NCBI RefSeq assembly: GCF_000698595.1
Contig: NZ_JFHC01000078.1
Coordinates: 1 to 32,404, forward strand
DNA length: 32,404 bases
Direction of reading: 5' to 3'
From: Caballeronia glathei
GTDB taxonomy: Bacteria > Pseudomonadota > Gammaproteobacteria > Burkholderiales > Burkholderiaceae
Below, in pieces: positions 1 through 7,751 of this stretch. Each line of letters opens with the position of its first letter. The first letter of the stretch is position 1. The position numbers and the translations under genes were made by a program. The notes beneath the pieces are model-generated. The model made no database searches, was not told the DNA's origin, and saw only the letters and a list, made by a program, of their open reading frames with translations.

Positions 1-586
1 CCAAAACTTAAATTCGCAACAGCTTCTTAGGCTACTCACCTGACCCGCAACACATTCCGTTATGAATTGGCCATTCTTGACACATCGCCATCACATTTCG
101 CACCTGGAGTTTCCCCAGAGTGGAAACGATTTTTTCTCTCTCGCGGCCGCTTGCCGCTCATCCAATCCACGCGGTCGTATCTCAGACTCGAAGTCGGCGG
201 CCGTAGCAGTGTTCAACGCGAGTTCCTCGCGCGTGCCTCAGCCGCCGCGTTGCACGATGCTTTGACGACTCGAACAGCGTCGCGCTAGCTCGCGATTGCG
301 CGGAGTTCCCGATATGGATGTGATGTCGAACACGTCCGGGCGCGATGTTCGCAATTTCCTGCGCGTGTTCGAAACGGGTGCGCGGATCGGCGCGCGCGAT
401 GCGTCGACGCCGACCGATATCGTCGGCGAGTCGGTTGCAGTCGAGAAATACGCCGGGTTGTGCGAACCGGCCGCGTCGCTCGGGATTGCGTGCGCCCTCT
501 CGAGTGCGCGGCGAGGTTGGGCTCGGCAGCGTTCAGAATTCCGAGCGGCAAGCTCGCGTCGCGCCGATCGGAGGTTTATATCGCGC
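1..586. other. No confident gene; possible decayed coding stretch
   Basis: I cannot assign a gene here. On the plus strand, about 266-530 forms one open frame with mostly G or C in third codon positions and a G-rich first position, which is how real genes in this window look. There is no convincing start: 296 would be TTG without a ribosome-binding site. The reading (for example SGRDVRNFLRVFETGARIG) matches no family I know. It may be the remnant of a decayed gene, or chance. Confidence 0.25.
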
Positions 587-632
587 GCACTGTGCCCGAT
601 GCCCCTTGGAGAAATGCGCCGTGGCGCAGTGC
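587..632 (-). terminator. Hairpin downstream of the chloroperoxidase-like gene
   Basis: Arms 587-596 and 623-632 pair over 10 bp with one G-U wobble around a 26-nt loop. An alternative tighter hairpin, TGCGCC / GGCGCA with a 2-nt loop, sits at 615-628. It lies 11 nt beyond the stop codon of the minus-strand hydrolase, where a terminator is expected. No T-tract follows, so a Rho-independent role is only inferred. Confidence 0.35.
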
Positions 633-642
633 GGCCGGCTTT

Positions 643-1479
643 TCAGTTTCGGACAAAGGCCAACAAGTCCGGGTTGATCGCGTCGGCATGTGTAGTGAGC
701 ATCCCATGCGGATAGCCCTTGTAGACTTTGAGCGTCGCATTCTTCAGAAGCTTTGCCTGAAGCAGGCTGGCGGCGGCATACGGTACAACTTGATCGTCAT
801 CACCTTGAACGACTAAGGTCGGTACGGTGATCGCTTTCAGGTCATCGGTCTGATCAGTCTCGGAGAAAGCCTTGATTCCCTCGTAATGTGCCTTCGCGCT
901 GCCCATCATGCCTTGGCGCCACCAATTGTCGATCACGCCTTGCGAGACCTTCGCGCCGGCGCGGTTGAAGCCATAGAAAGGCCCAGCGGCAACGTCCAGA
1001 TAAAATTGGGCCCGATTGGCAGCAAGGGCGCTTCGGAACTCGTCGAACACTTCGATCGGCGTGCCCTCCGGATTACTTTCCGTCTTCAGCATAAGCGGCG
1101 GGACGGCGCTGACAAGAACGGCTTTTGCGACGCGTCCCTGCGGCTGGCCATATTGTGCGACGTAGCGCGCGACCTCCCCACCGCCGGTGGAGTGGCCGAT
1201 ATGGATGACGTTCTTCAGGTCGAGATGCTCGACTACGGCTGAGGCATCGGCGGCGTAATGATCCATATCATGGCCGTCGCTCACTTGACTGGAACGCCCG
1301 TGTCCGCGGCGGTCGCTGGCGACGACGCGGAAACCATTGGCGAGGAAGTAGAGCATTTGAGCATCCCAATCATCGGAACTAAGCGGCCAACCATGATGGA
1401 AGAAGATCGGTTGCGCATCCCGTGGACCCCAGTCCTTATAGAAGATCTCGACTCCATCTTTCGTGGTAACGGTAGACAT
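643..1479 (-). CDS. Alpha/beta hydrolase, non-haem chloroperoxidase type
   Basis: A 278-aa soluble alpha/beta-fold hydrolase of the cofactor-free haloperoxidase (non-haem chloroperoxidase) family, which in vitro show perhydrolase/halogenation and esterase activity; the natural substrate is usually unknown. The triad is visible: nucleophile S97 in GHSTGGG, acid within the DDD at 227-229 (QGDDDQVVP), and H258 in YPHGM. The HHGWP stretch near residue 28 forms the oxyanion region and SDRRGHGRS near 55 is a family hallmark. Length is normal. The start (MSTVTTKDG) has AGGAG about 11 nt upstream. It stands alone, with a hairpin downstream. Family assignment is firm; specificity is not known. Confidence 0.93.
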   Translation of the reverse strand: MSTVTTKDGVEIFYKDWGPRDAQPIFFHHGWPLSSDDWDAQMLYFLANGFRVVASDRRGHGRSSQVSDGHDMDHYAADASAVVEHLDLKNVIHIGHSTGGGEVARYVAQYGQPQGRVAKAVLVSAVPPLMLKTESNPEGTPIEVFDEFRSALAANRAQFYLDVAAGPFYGFNRAGAKVSQGVIDNWWRQGMMGSAKAHYEGIKAFSETDQTDDLKAITVPTLVVQGDDDQVVPYAAASLLQAKLLKNATLKVYKGYPHGMLTTHADAINPDLLAFVRN

Positions 1480-1641
1480 ATTGAGGTGCTCCTGAAGAGG
1501 AACTGCGTTTTATCCATGACGGGCGAGATGCAATGCCTGGCCTTTGGTCCGTTGGACCCGGTGGTCAGGCTTTCCCGGTGGCATTTTCCCGTACATTAAA
1601 TGGACGCCCTGTGAAGACGCTTCCGATCTACTAGTGGAACC

Positions 1642-2361
1642 CTAACTGAATCTCACGTCGCTAAAGTCGATGGCGACCATCAGCATGTCGAGCACCGGGC
1701 GCCTGTCCGGACCACGCGTGTAAGCGCGACGCTTGGTCGGAAGGCAGATTCCGTCTACGGTGATATGGTCCGAGGTCAGCTGTGCTGCCGCGAATCCTCC
1801 CGCGATGTTCACCTGATAGTCGTGACGGCGCAGAAGCAGGGTATCGTCGAAAAAGAAGTCCTGAATCGCACAGTGAGACTCAATGGACCCGGGCAACCAG
1901 GTGCGCAGCACTCGCCACGTCTGCGCGCCTTCCTGCCACGGCTCCGTCTCCTCCACTCGCACGCCGTCCATGGCGAGCAAGAATGGCGTGACGAGATACG
2001 TCCAAAGCGCCTCGCCGTTGAAATAGGCGCGATGGATCGGGTCCCAGGGCGTGTTCATCTGATGACCGGCAAACGAATCCCTGGGCGTGCGTCGTTCCGC
2101 TACGATCGTACCGTCGAACTTCTCGATGGTGATCCTGTCAGGCGTGAACATCGTGCGCTGATCGGGTGCCCCATAAGGCTGGACCGACGAGCGCTCCTCG
2201 TGCAGCCACACGGTCATCCGGCGTGGCGAACGATCCTGCATCAGTCCTTTGAGCGCGAAAAAGCCACCGCCGGTGACGATCGTAGCCTCTACCTTCGTCT
2301 TGGCCTTCCAGCGTTCCATGCCACCATGCGCCTCGATGATTTCGGCAAGGAAATGGTTCAT
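1642..2361 (-). CDS. Hypothetical protein, 239 aa
   Basis: I do not recognise this protein with certainty. It begins NHFLAEIIEAHGGMERW, an opening seen in beta-rich proteins of the lipoprotein-sorting (LolA-like) superfold, and alternates short strands rich in W, T and charged residues, but no catalytic motif is visible. There is no signal peptide or membrane segment, so it is probably cytosolic. The start has GGAGAG 7-8 nt upstream, in good position. Codon use matches its neighbours and the frame is intact. Its 5' end abuts the decayed formate dehydrogenase, so its present promoter may lie within that remnant. Confidence 0.72.
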   Translation of the reverse strand: MNHFLAEIIEAHGGMERWKAKTKVEATIVTGGGFFALKGLMQDRSPRRMTVWLHEERSSVQPYGAPDQRTMFTPDRITIEKFDGTIVAERRTPRDSFAGHQMNTPWDPIHRAYFNGEALWTYLVTPFLLAMDGVRVEETEPWQEGAQTWRVLRTWLPGSIESHCAIQDFFFDDTLLLRRHDYQVNIAGGFAAAQLTSDHITVDGICLPTKRRAYTRGPDRRPVLDMLMVAIDFSDVRFS

Positions 2362-2400
2362 CAGAATCTCTCCGGGAAGCCCGACCTTCAGGAGCGCAAG

Positions 2401-2678
2401 TGTGTGCCGCAGCGGTTTTCAAGTCCACATGGTCCGACCCAATTCCAGCGGTCAGCGCCAGCTTTAGCATCTTCGCCTTTGCGATGTGCCCGGTAGTCAG
2501 GAGGCGGGCAGGCCCAACTCACCACCAGCCCGTCAGGTATGAAACCGAGTGGCGCCTGTGGAGAGGGCGCGCTTTGTCGATCTGGATAGTGAGTGATGGC
2601 GGGGCTATCGTCGTGCGCGTACCTGGGAGCGTGTCCGTTGACTGGGTCCCGATAAAGCACCCATAAGACCTGCGCCAT
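2401..2678 (-). pseudogene. fdh: NAD-dependent formate dehydrogenase remnant
   Basis: The minus-strand reading from ATG at 2678 (MAQVLWVLYRDPVNG, then YAHDD, ITHYPD and a PSPQAPLGFIPD-like stretch) follows the N-terminus of NAD-dependent formate dehydrogenases of the D-2-hydroxyacid dehydrogenase family. About 55 codons in, the match jumps and shifts frame to a later segment, IAKAKMLKLALTAGIGSDHVDL, which lies around residues 110-140 in the intact enzyme. After this the match is lost near 2401. The segment between (the SGELGL region) and the whole NAD-binding and catalytic core are missing, so about 90 of the roughly 390 residues remain. It cannot encode an active enzyme. Assignment is from memory of the family sequence. 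Confidence 0.72.
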
Positions 2679-2865
2679 GGCGACTCGCTGGCAGGACGGT
2701 ACAGCGCTCGTTCACTTGGCAGTCGGAGTATAGGTTAAGGGAAAATCGAGTTCAAGCTGGGCGTGCTGTGAGGCTAGCCGGTAAAAACGTAAGGTCTCTT
2801 AAAGTGCAAAATTCCTGCATGTTAATAACCAGAGAACCGGGAGGTCGTGCTGCGTAGAAGTGGAA
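2679..2865. other. Intergenic, nothing recognised
   Basis: This stretch lies between two decayed genes, the formate dehydrogenase remnant and the IS3 orfA remnant. I see no open frame with coding-like codon use and no clear hairpin or promoter. Confidence 0.4.
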
Positions 2866-3085
2866 ATTCGCCGACGCACTGATTGCGTATGCGCGAAGCA
2901 GACGTCGCTGATCACCGGCGGCGCAGAGGTCTCGCAGGGTGGGCGTCCACGATGAGATTTCGTACAACTGGCGCACCAAGCTTGGCGGGTTGTTTCCATC
3001 GGAACTACGGCGCATGCAGCAGTTGGAGGAAGAGAACCCAAAGCTCAAGCGCCTGGTATCGGGCCTGTCGTCGGATAGGTGTCGC
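2866..3085 (+). pseudogene. IS3-family (IS407-like) transposase orfA remnant
   Basis: The stretch from 2927 reads VGVHDEISYNWRTKLGG, then SELRRMQQLEEEN and KLKRLVSGLSSD. This matches the helix-turn-helix (YNW..K.GG) and leucine-zipper (SELRRLKQLEEEN.KLK) portions of the small OrfA of IS3-family elements, IS407 subgroup. Upstream, DALIAYA and RQADVA-like pieces in other frames correspond to the N-terminus, so at least two frameshifts are present. Homology stops near 3085, before the usual end of OrfA. I found neither orfB nor terminal inverted repeats. It is an old, immobile fragment. Confidence 0.72.
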
Positions 3086-3379
3086 TGCTCAGTACAGGCG
3101 CGGAGTCGAACGAGGCTGCCATTCGCATGGCGAAGCAAATATGAAATCGTGGGCTTTGCGCAGTCCAGACACGGCATGACGGGGGAGCAGCATCCACAAC
3201 CCACAGCTCCGGTCGCAAGGGCGTCGGTCCGGCAGCGTTGGCGCCGCGACTGACGTCCGCTGCTGGCCGAACGCGAGAGATCGGTGCGCGCTGCCGCGCC
3301 CGACTCATAGCGCCGTTTCCATCCGCGACTCTGAGTTCCTCCGTGACGCAGACAACAGCGAGCCGGCAGGCAAGCAGCG

Positions 3380-3988
3380 CTACTGCCTTTTGATGTATCT
3401 GTGGCGGTAAAAGATCGACCATCCCATCAATCCCGCGTAGGTCGCGTATCTGGCGAAAGCCGAGAGCCGATAGGCCTCGTCTGCATCCATCGAATAGGTC
3501 ACCCAGAGGCGGCCGGCGTTCTCGGACACGAGCCCCACGCCCCAAACCGCTGTCATCAGTCGGATGGATTTCACGAGCGCCGGGCGGACTTGCCACATCG
3601 TGTCGAATTCGAGCGCGCGACCGGTCCGCTCGCGGGCAAGGGTCGAGCGCGCAAGATAAAACACCAACGGTCGACGCGCGAAAAGCGACAGGAGAAAAAA
3701 CGCGCCGATGATGCCGCTCACCAACGGCTCACGGACTGCGCGCAACCACTGCGAGGGTTCGGACACAAGGATGAGCAAGGACATCGCGATAGCGGCGAGT
3801 ACCATCGCACTCAACGCATCGAAGTGTCGGGAACATATGAGATCAATGCAAACCCATGCCAGCAGCGGAATGGCCGAGGCCACCAGCGCGCCCAACAGTC
3901 CATAATGCGGAAGTGCGAGCCGGTAAGCTGCCGCGGGCATTACCACGTTGATGACGAACGCAAGCGTATAACGAAGAGAGGGAATCAT
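3380..3988 (-). CDS. VC0807-family integral membrane protein
   Basis: A 202-aa polytopic inner-membrane protein. Hydrophobic segments lie at about residues 8-25, 30-48, 55-73, 88-105 and, after a charged stretch with ARSTLARERTGRALEFD, again near 145-160 and 175-192. The REPLVSG and RRPLVFYLAR motifs are typical of the VC0807 family, whose function is unknown. The start has a GGAGATGG ribosome-binding site just upstream. No operon partner is adjacent, and a decayed IS fragment lies downstream. Family assignment comes from recalled motifs. Confidence 0.82.
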   Translation of the reverse strand: MIPSLRYTLAFVINVVMPAAAYRLALPHYGLLGALVASAIPLLAWVCIDLICSRHFDALSAMVLAAIAMSLLILVSEPSQWLRAVREPLVSGIIGAFFLLSLFARRPLVFYLARSTLARERTGRALEFDTMWQVRPALVKSIRLMTAVWGVGLVSENAGRLWVTYSMDADEAYRLSAFARYATYAGLMGWSIFYRHRYIKRQ

Positions 3989-4387
3989 TCAGACCATCTC
4001 CGATGGACGGTGGCTGCAATGCGTCGTCAAACTCACCTGGATTGCGTCGTGCATCGCACTGCGCCGGGAAGCTTGAAGGTACGTGATCTTCTTCGGCTAG
4101 TTTGACATGGGTTTCAGCAATCGGCGGGGAGCGAACGGGCGCTTCCGGTCTATCGAGTTGAAAATAGCTCGATGACAGCGCGTTTCGTGCGGCTTTTCGT
4201 GGGCCGTCGCATTCCCTTGACCGATGCGTACGAGCGGCTTGTTCGCCCCCGGTCACCGGCGCCCGTCGCCTGATCTCGTGACGAAGAAGATTCCGACGAA
4301 CCGCTTGGTGCCGAAACGCCTCGGTGAAACCAGCCTGCGCATCGCACACCTCCCGGTCAGGTCATGGCACCTTCGCATAGAATATGA
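3989..4387. other. Intergenic, no supported gene
   Basis: This gap lies between the AAHS permease stop and the VC0807-like gene. Short open frames here have no recognisable product or coding-like codon pattern. An inverted repeat ATCGAG / CTCGAT at 4152-4173 with a 10-nt spacer could be a regulator site, but it is short enough to be chance. Confidence 0.35.
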
Positions 4388-5689
4388 TCAGCTTGCGTCC
4401 AGCGCTTGCGCCGCCTTGCCATCCACTGTCGCGCCTTGCTCTGGCGGCTTGTGCTCGTGCGCCGGATCCTTCGCGCTTGTGTCATACAGGCGGTCAGGAA
4501 TGAACAGCGTACAGACGCCGCTCAGAAAGAACACCAGTCCGACCAAAAGGAAGCCCGTGCCGAACGAAAACTGCGTGGCGATGTAGCCGATCACGACAGG
4601 CGCCGCACCCGAGCAGAAGCGGCCCACGTTATAAGCACCACCCACGGCGGTTCCGCGAACCCGTGTGGCGAAGCTCTCGGACATGAACGCGCCCATCGTG
4701 CCGAGCGGCACGCCATACAGGAAGCCGAAGCACAGCATCAGCCATACGATGTTGTCGTGCGTGTGGAAGAAGATGATCGCCGGCAGGAACAGCGCCACGC
4801 CGATACAGCCGACCACGTACACGCCGCGCCGGGTCCATACGTCGCCGAGCCAGCCGGCCGCGATCTTGCTCACAAAAGCGACGACATAGGTGCCGATCAT
4901 ATAGCCGGTCATCGAGTTGAAACGCACGTGCAGCTCGTTCTCGAGGTAGGTCGGCAGCCAGTTGATCAAGCCGTAGTAACCGGAGAGCGAGAACACTGAG
5001 CCGAGCGACCACAACACGAACATCGTGCGCGCCTCGCGGTCGGTGAAGATCCGGTAATAGCGGTTTTCGAGCCACGTGCGCTGGCCGCCCGGGGTTGCCG
5101 CTTCAGCCGCGCGCCATCCCGGCGGCTCGGGCACCAAGCGATGAATCGCCATCGCGAGCACGACGGGTACCGTCGCGACATAGAACAGCATGCGCCAGCC
5201 ATAGTGCGGCAGGATCCAGTTACTAAGCGCGATCACGACGATGTAGCCCGCCGACACACCGGTCTGCAGTACGCCGAGTATCAGCGAACGCCTTGCGGTT
5301 GGTACGTACTCCGCCACCAGCGTAGTGACGAGCACCATGCAGCCGATGCCGAGCGAGCTGATGAAGCGGACCACGGCGAACTGCAGGAAGCTGTGCGTGA
5401 GGCCGAGCAAACCGGCACCAAGCGAAAACAGCGCGAGCGCCCAAACCACGACGCGCACGCGGCCGAGCGAATCGCTTGCCCATCCGCCGAGAATGCCGCC
5501 CACCGCCATGCCCACGAGCGTCAGACTGCCGAGCGCACCCGCCTCGACGTTGGTCAGACCAAACTCGCTCTTGATGCGCGTGAGCGTGAGGCCGTACATC
5601 ATCACGTCCGCGCCGTCGACCAGCAGCGCGAGGTAACCCAGCGCAAAAACGATCAGCCACCGGCTGGCGGGCTGCGCAGCCTCGTTCAT
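4388..5689 (-). CDS. MFS permease, AAHS (aromatic acid:H+ symporter) type
   Basis: A 433-aa, 12-helix major facilitator. The first helix carries the DGAD motif (residues 25-28), equivalent to the DGxD signature of aromatic-acid symporters such as PcaK and BenK, and the loop between helices 2 and 3 has motif A (GGWASDSLGRVRV, 68-80). It should import an organic acid with protons; the substrate cannot be read from sequence. I chose ATG at 5689 because it overlaps the stop of the GAF gene in an ATGA arrangement, indicating translational coupling; a longer frame exists but would run into that gene. It is the last gene of the operon starting at 9536. The C-terminal tail is hydrophilic (HEHKPPEQ). 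Confidence 0.92.
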   Translation of the reverse strand: MNEAAQPASRWLIVFALGYLALLVDGADVMMYGLTLTRIKSEFGLTNVEAGALGSLTLVGMAVGGILGGWASDSLGRVRVVVWALALFSLGAGLLGLTHSFLQFAVVRFISSLGIGCMVLVTTLVAEYVPTARRSLILGVLQTGVSAGYIVVIALSNWILPHYGWRMLFYVATVPVVLAMAIHRLVPEPPGWRAAEAATPGGQRTWLENRYYRIFTDREARTMFVLWSLGSVFSLSGYYGLINWLPTYLENELHVRFNSMTGYMIGTYVVAFVSKIAAGWLGDVWTRRGVYVVGCIGVALFLPAIIFFHTHDNIVWLMLCFGFLYGVPLGTMGAFMSESFATRVRGTAVGGAYNVGRFCSGAAPVVIGYIATQFSFGTGFLLVGLVFFLSGVCTLFIPDRLYDTSAKDPAHEHKPPEQGATVDGKAAQALDAS

Positions 5690-6276
5690 GGCAGATGTTC
5701 CTGCAAGGAGCGCCCGTTGCCGTGCGCGTTCAGGGCGGCTTCGCCCGCACGCGCTGGCGTGCACCTGAGCAGCGCGGGAGCGAGAAACGCACCGAGCAGC
5801 ATCCCCGCGTCTTCATGCTGGCGCGTGTACCAGTGTTCGACATGGGTCAGGTTCATCGTGCCGACGCATTCGCCGTCGTAAGCGATCGGAATGTTGAGGA
5901 TCGAGCCGAGGCCCATGGCCTCCATGACCGCGTGATCGTCGAATGCGTTGCGAATGTCCTGCGACGTCTCCCCCCGAAACGGCCGCAACTCCCGCAGGAT
6001 CTGCGTGGACCACGCAGTGCCGCGCTTTTTCTTGCGTCCTCCCGTCGGGTAGACGTCCGGCATGTTAGTGAAGACGCGTTCCACTTCATGCTGCCGTGCG
6101 TCGTAAGTCATGATGGTGAAGAGGCGAAAGCCGATCGTCTCGGCGACGACGGCCTCGACCGCGCGAAAGAGCGTCATCGGCTGATCGGGCTGCCGCATTG
6201 CGCTCGCGAGCCGCTCCAGATCGTGAAGCTGCAATCGGCGTGTCGCGTGCGCAGCGTGCTGTACGGTGTCTTGCAT
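5686..6276 (-). CDS. GAF-domain protein
   Basis: A 196-aa soluble protein built almost entirely of one GAF domain (about residues 20-165), a fold that binds small ligands or senses redox. Supporting segments are GFRLFTIMTYD, the GRKKKRGTAWST loop, the ETSQDIRNAFDDHAVMEAMGLGSILNIPI run and ECVGTMNLTH, all typical of stand-alone GAF proteins. No DNA-binding or catalytic output domain is present. Start at 6276 (MQDTVQHA) was preferred over an upstream in-frame Met that would overlap the preceding permease by more than 100 bp. Lying between two permeases in a coupled operon, it may sense or bind the imported compound; that role is inference. Confidence 0.85.
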   Translation of the reverse strand: MQDTVQHAAHATRRLQLHDLERLASAMRQPDQPMTLFRAVEAVVAETIGFRLFTIMTYDARQHEVERVFTNMPDVYPTGGRKKKRGTAWSTQILRELRPFRGETSQDIRNAFDDHAVMEAMGLGSILNIPIAYDGECVGTMNLTHVEHWYTRQHEDAGMLLGAFLAPALLRCTPARAGEAALNAHGNGRSLQEHLP

Positions 6277-6304
6277 GGTCGACCTTGAATCAGCGGCCAT
6301 TCGG

Positions 6305-7714
6305 CTAGCCGCGCAGATTGGTGGGAGCGAGGCGGTCGCGTGCATCGCTCTCGAATGCACCGTTGTTTTCGATGTCTTCGAGTGACCGGTTGCGCGTCTC
6401 GATGCCGAGAAAAAAGACCACGCAGGCACCGGCCAGCAGCACGCCGGTCGTCATCGCGAATACGCCGAAGAAGCCGAATGCCGGATAGACGAGACCGACG
6501 AGGATCGGCGCGCTCACCGAGCCGATACGCCCGAACGACGACGATGAACCAGTGCCGGTGGTGCGCACGGAAGTCGGAAAAATTTCCGGGGTATACGCAT
6601 AAACGCCCGCGAACGCACCGTTCATGAAAAACGACAAGCAGATGCCTGCCGCCATGATTTCCAGGCCCGTATGCGAGAGCGACAGCATGATGGCCGCAAT
6701 GCCGCCCAACGACATGTAGGACGCCACCACGCCCTTACGGCCGATCCGTTCGTTGAGCCAGGCCGCCGAAAAGTAGCCCGGAATCTGCGCGCCGTAGATG
6801 GCGATCGAAAAGCCGAAGCTCTTCGTCATGGTCAGCCCTTCCTTGAGGAGGAGGCTCGGAATCCACGAGAAGAACGAGTAATACGCGAATGCCACTGAGA
6901 ACCACATCAGCCAGCTCACCGCCGTCGTGCCTGCAAGACGCCGGGACCACAGCGTCAGCACGTTCTGCAGTGCGCTGCCGCTGCTGCGCGCCGCCGGCGC
7001 AACGGCGCCGACGGTTGCGAGCGGCGCGAGCGCGATGTTGCGTTGCGCGTACCACGACTCGATTTCGTTCAAGACGCGGTCAGCTTCCGCGGTACGGCCC
7101 TGGCTTTCCATCCAGCGCGGCGACTCGGGCAACGTCCGGCGCCACCAGAGCAGCATCACAACGGGAAGCGACGTGACCACTGCAAGATAGCGCCAGCCAT
7201 CCGGGAAGTTGCGCACGACCGTGTAGCCGAGAATCGACGAGCTCAGATAGCCGAATGACATGAAACCGACGAGCGCGCCGCAGAACATGCCGCGATATCG
7301 CCGGGGCACGAACTCCGCGAGAAACGGTGCGATCACCACCGTCTCCGCGCCAGAGCCGAAGCCTGCGACGATACGCCATGCGAAGAACGTGTGCCAGTCG
7401 TGTGCCGTGGCGCTGGCAAGCGAGGCGAGGCAATAGATGGCGAGCGCACTCATCATGATCCTGCGGCGGCCGATCACATCGGCCAGCACACCGGAAAGGA
7501 ACGCACCGAAGAAATAGCCGATGTAGGTACTGCTTGCCACGAGGCCAGTCTCGGCGCTCGTCAGATGCCATAGCTTGCTGACGACGGGTAACAGAAAGGC
7601 CAGCGACGATGAATCCAGTCCATCGAACATATAGCCCAGCCCGCCGATGAGGAGCAGTTTGCGATGGAAACCGGAAAGCGGCAGCCGTTCGAGGCGCGCG
7701 GCGACAGCGGACAT
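6305..7714 (-). CDS. MFS permease, NiaP/metabolite:H+ symporter type
   Basis: A 469-aa, 12-helix major facilitator. Helix 1 contains MFDGLDSSS, the helix 2-3 loop has motif A (LADVIGRRRIMM), and after helix 6 there is a sugar-porter-like PESPRWM motif. This combination fits the NiaP-like/sugar-porter branch, which transports aromatic acids, nicotinate and related small molecules. The chosen start (MSAVAARLERLPLSGFH) lies 37 nt after the enzyme gene stop with GGAG upstream. An extended N-terminus would overlap the enzyme gene. It is the second gene of the operon, 28 nt before the GAF gene. Substrate unknown; two different permeases in one operon suggest two related compounds or exchange. Confidence 0.9.
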   Translation of the reverse strand: MSAVAARLERLPLSGFHRKLLLIGGLGYMFDGLDSSSLAFLLPVVSKLWHLTSAETGLVASSTYIGYFFGAFLSGVLADVIGRRRIMMSALAIYCLASLASATAHDWHTFFAWRIVAGFGSGAETVVIAPFLAEFVPRRYRGMFCGALVGFMSFGYLSSSILGYTVVRNFPDGWRYLAVVTSLPVVMLLWWRRTLPESPRWMESQGRTAEADRVLNEIESWYAQRNIALAPLATVGAVAPAARSSGSALQNVLTLWSRRLAGTTAVSWLMWFSVAFAYYSFFSWIPSLLLKEGLTMTKSFGFSIAIYGAQIPGYFSAAWLNERIGRKGVVASYMSLGGIAAIMLSLSHTGLEIMAAGICLSFFMNGAFAGVYAYTPEIFPTSVRTTGTGSSSSFGRIGSVSAPILVGLVYPAFGFFGVFAMTTGVLLAGACVVFFLGIETRNRSLEDIENNGAFESDARDRLAPTNLRG

Positions 7715-7751
7715 AGTCAGGGTTCTCCAGAGCGGGGAGGCGGAGCGTGCG

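Noticed and set aside
1620..1629. CTTCCGATCT, matching the end of a common sequencing adapter, followed by ACTAGT
   Set aside because: The match is only 10 bp and the next upstream bases differ from the adapter (two bases missing). It lies in an ordinary intergenic region, so chance is more likely than contamination.
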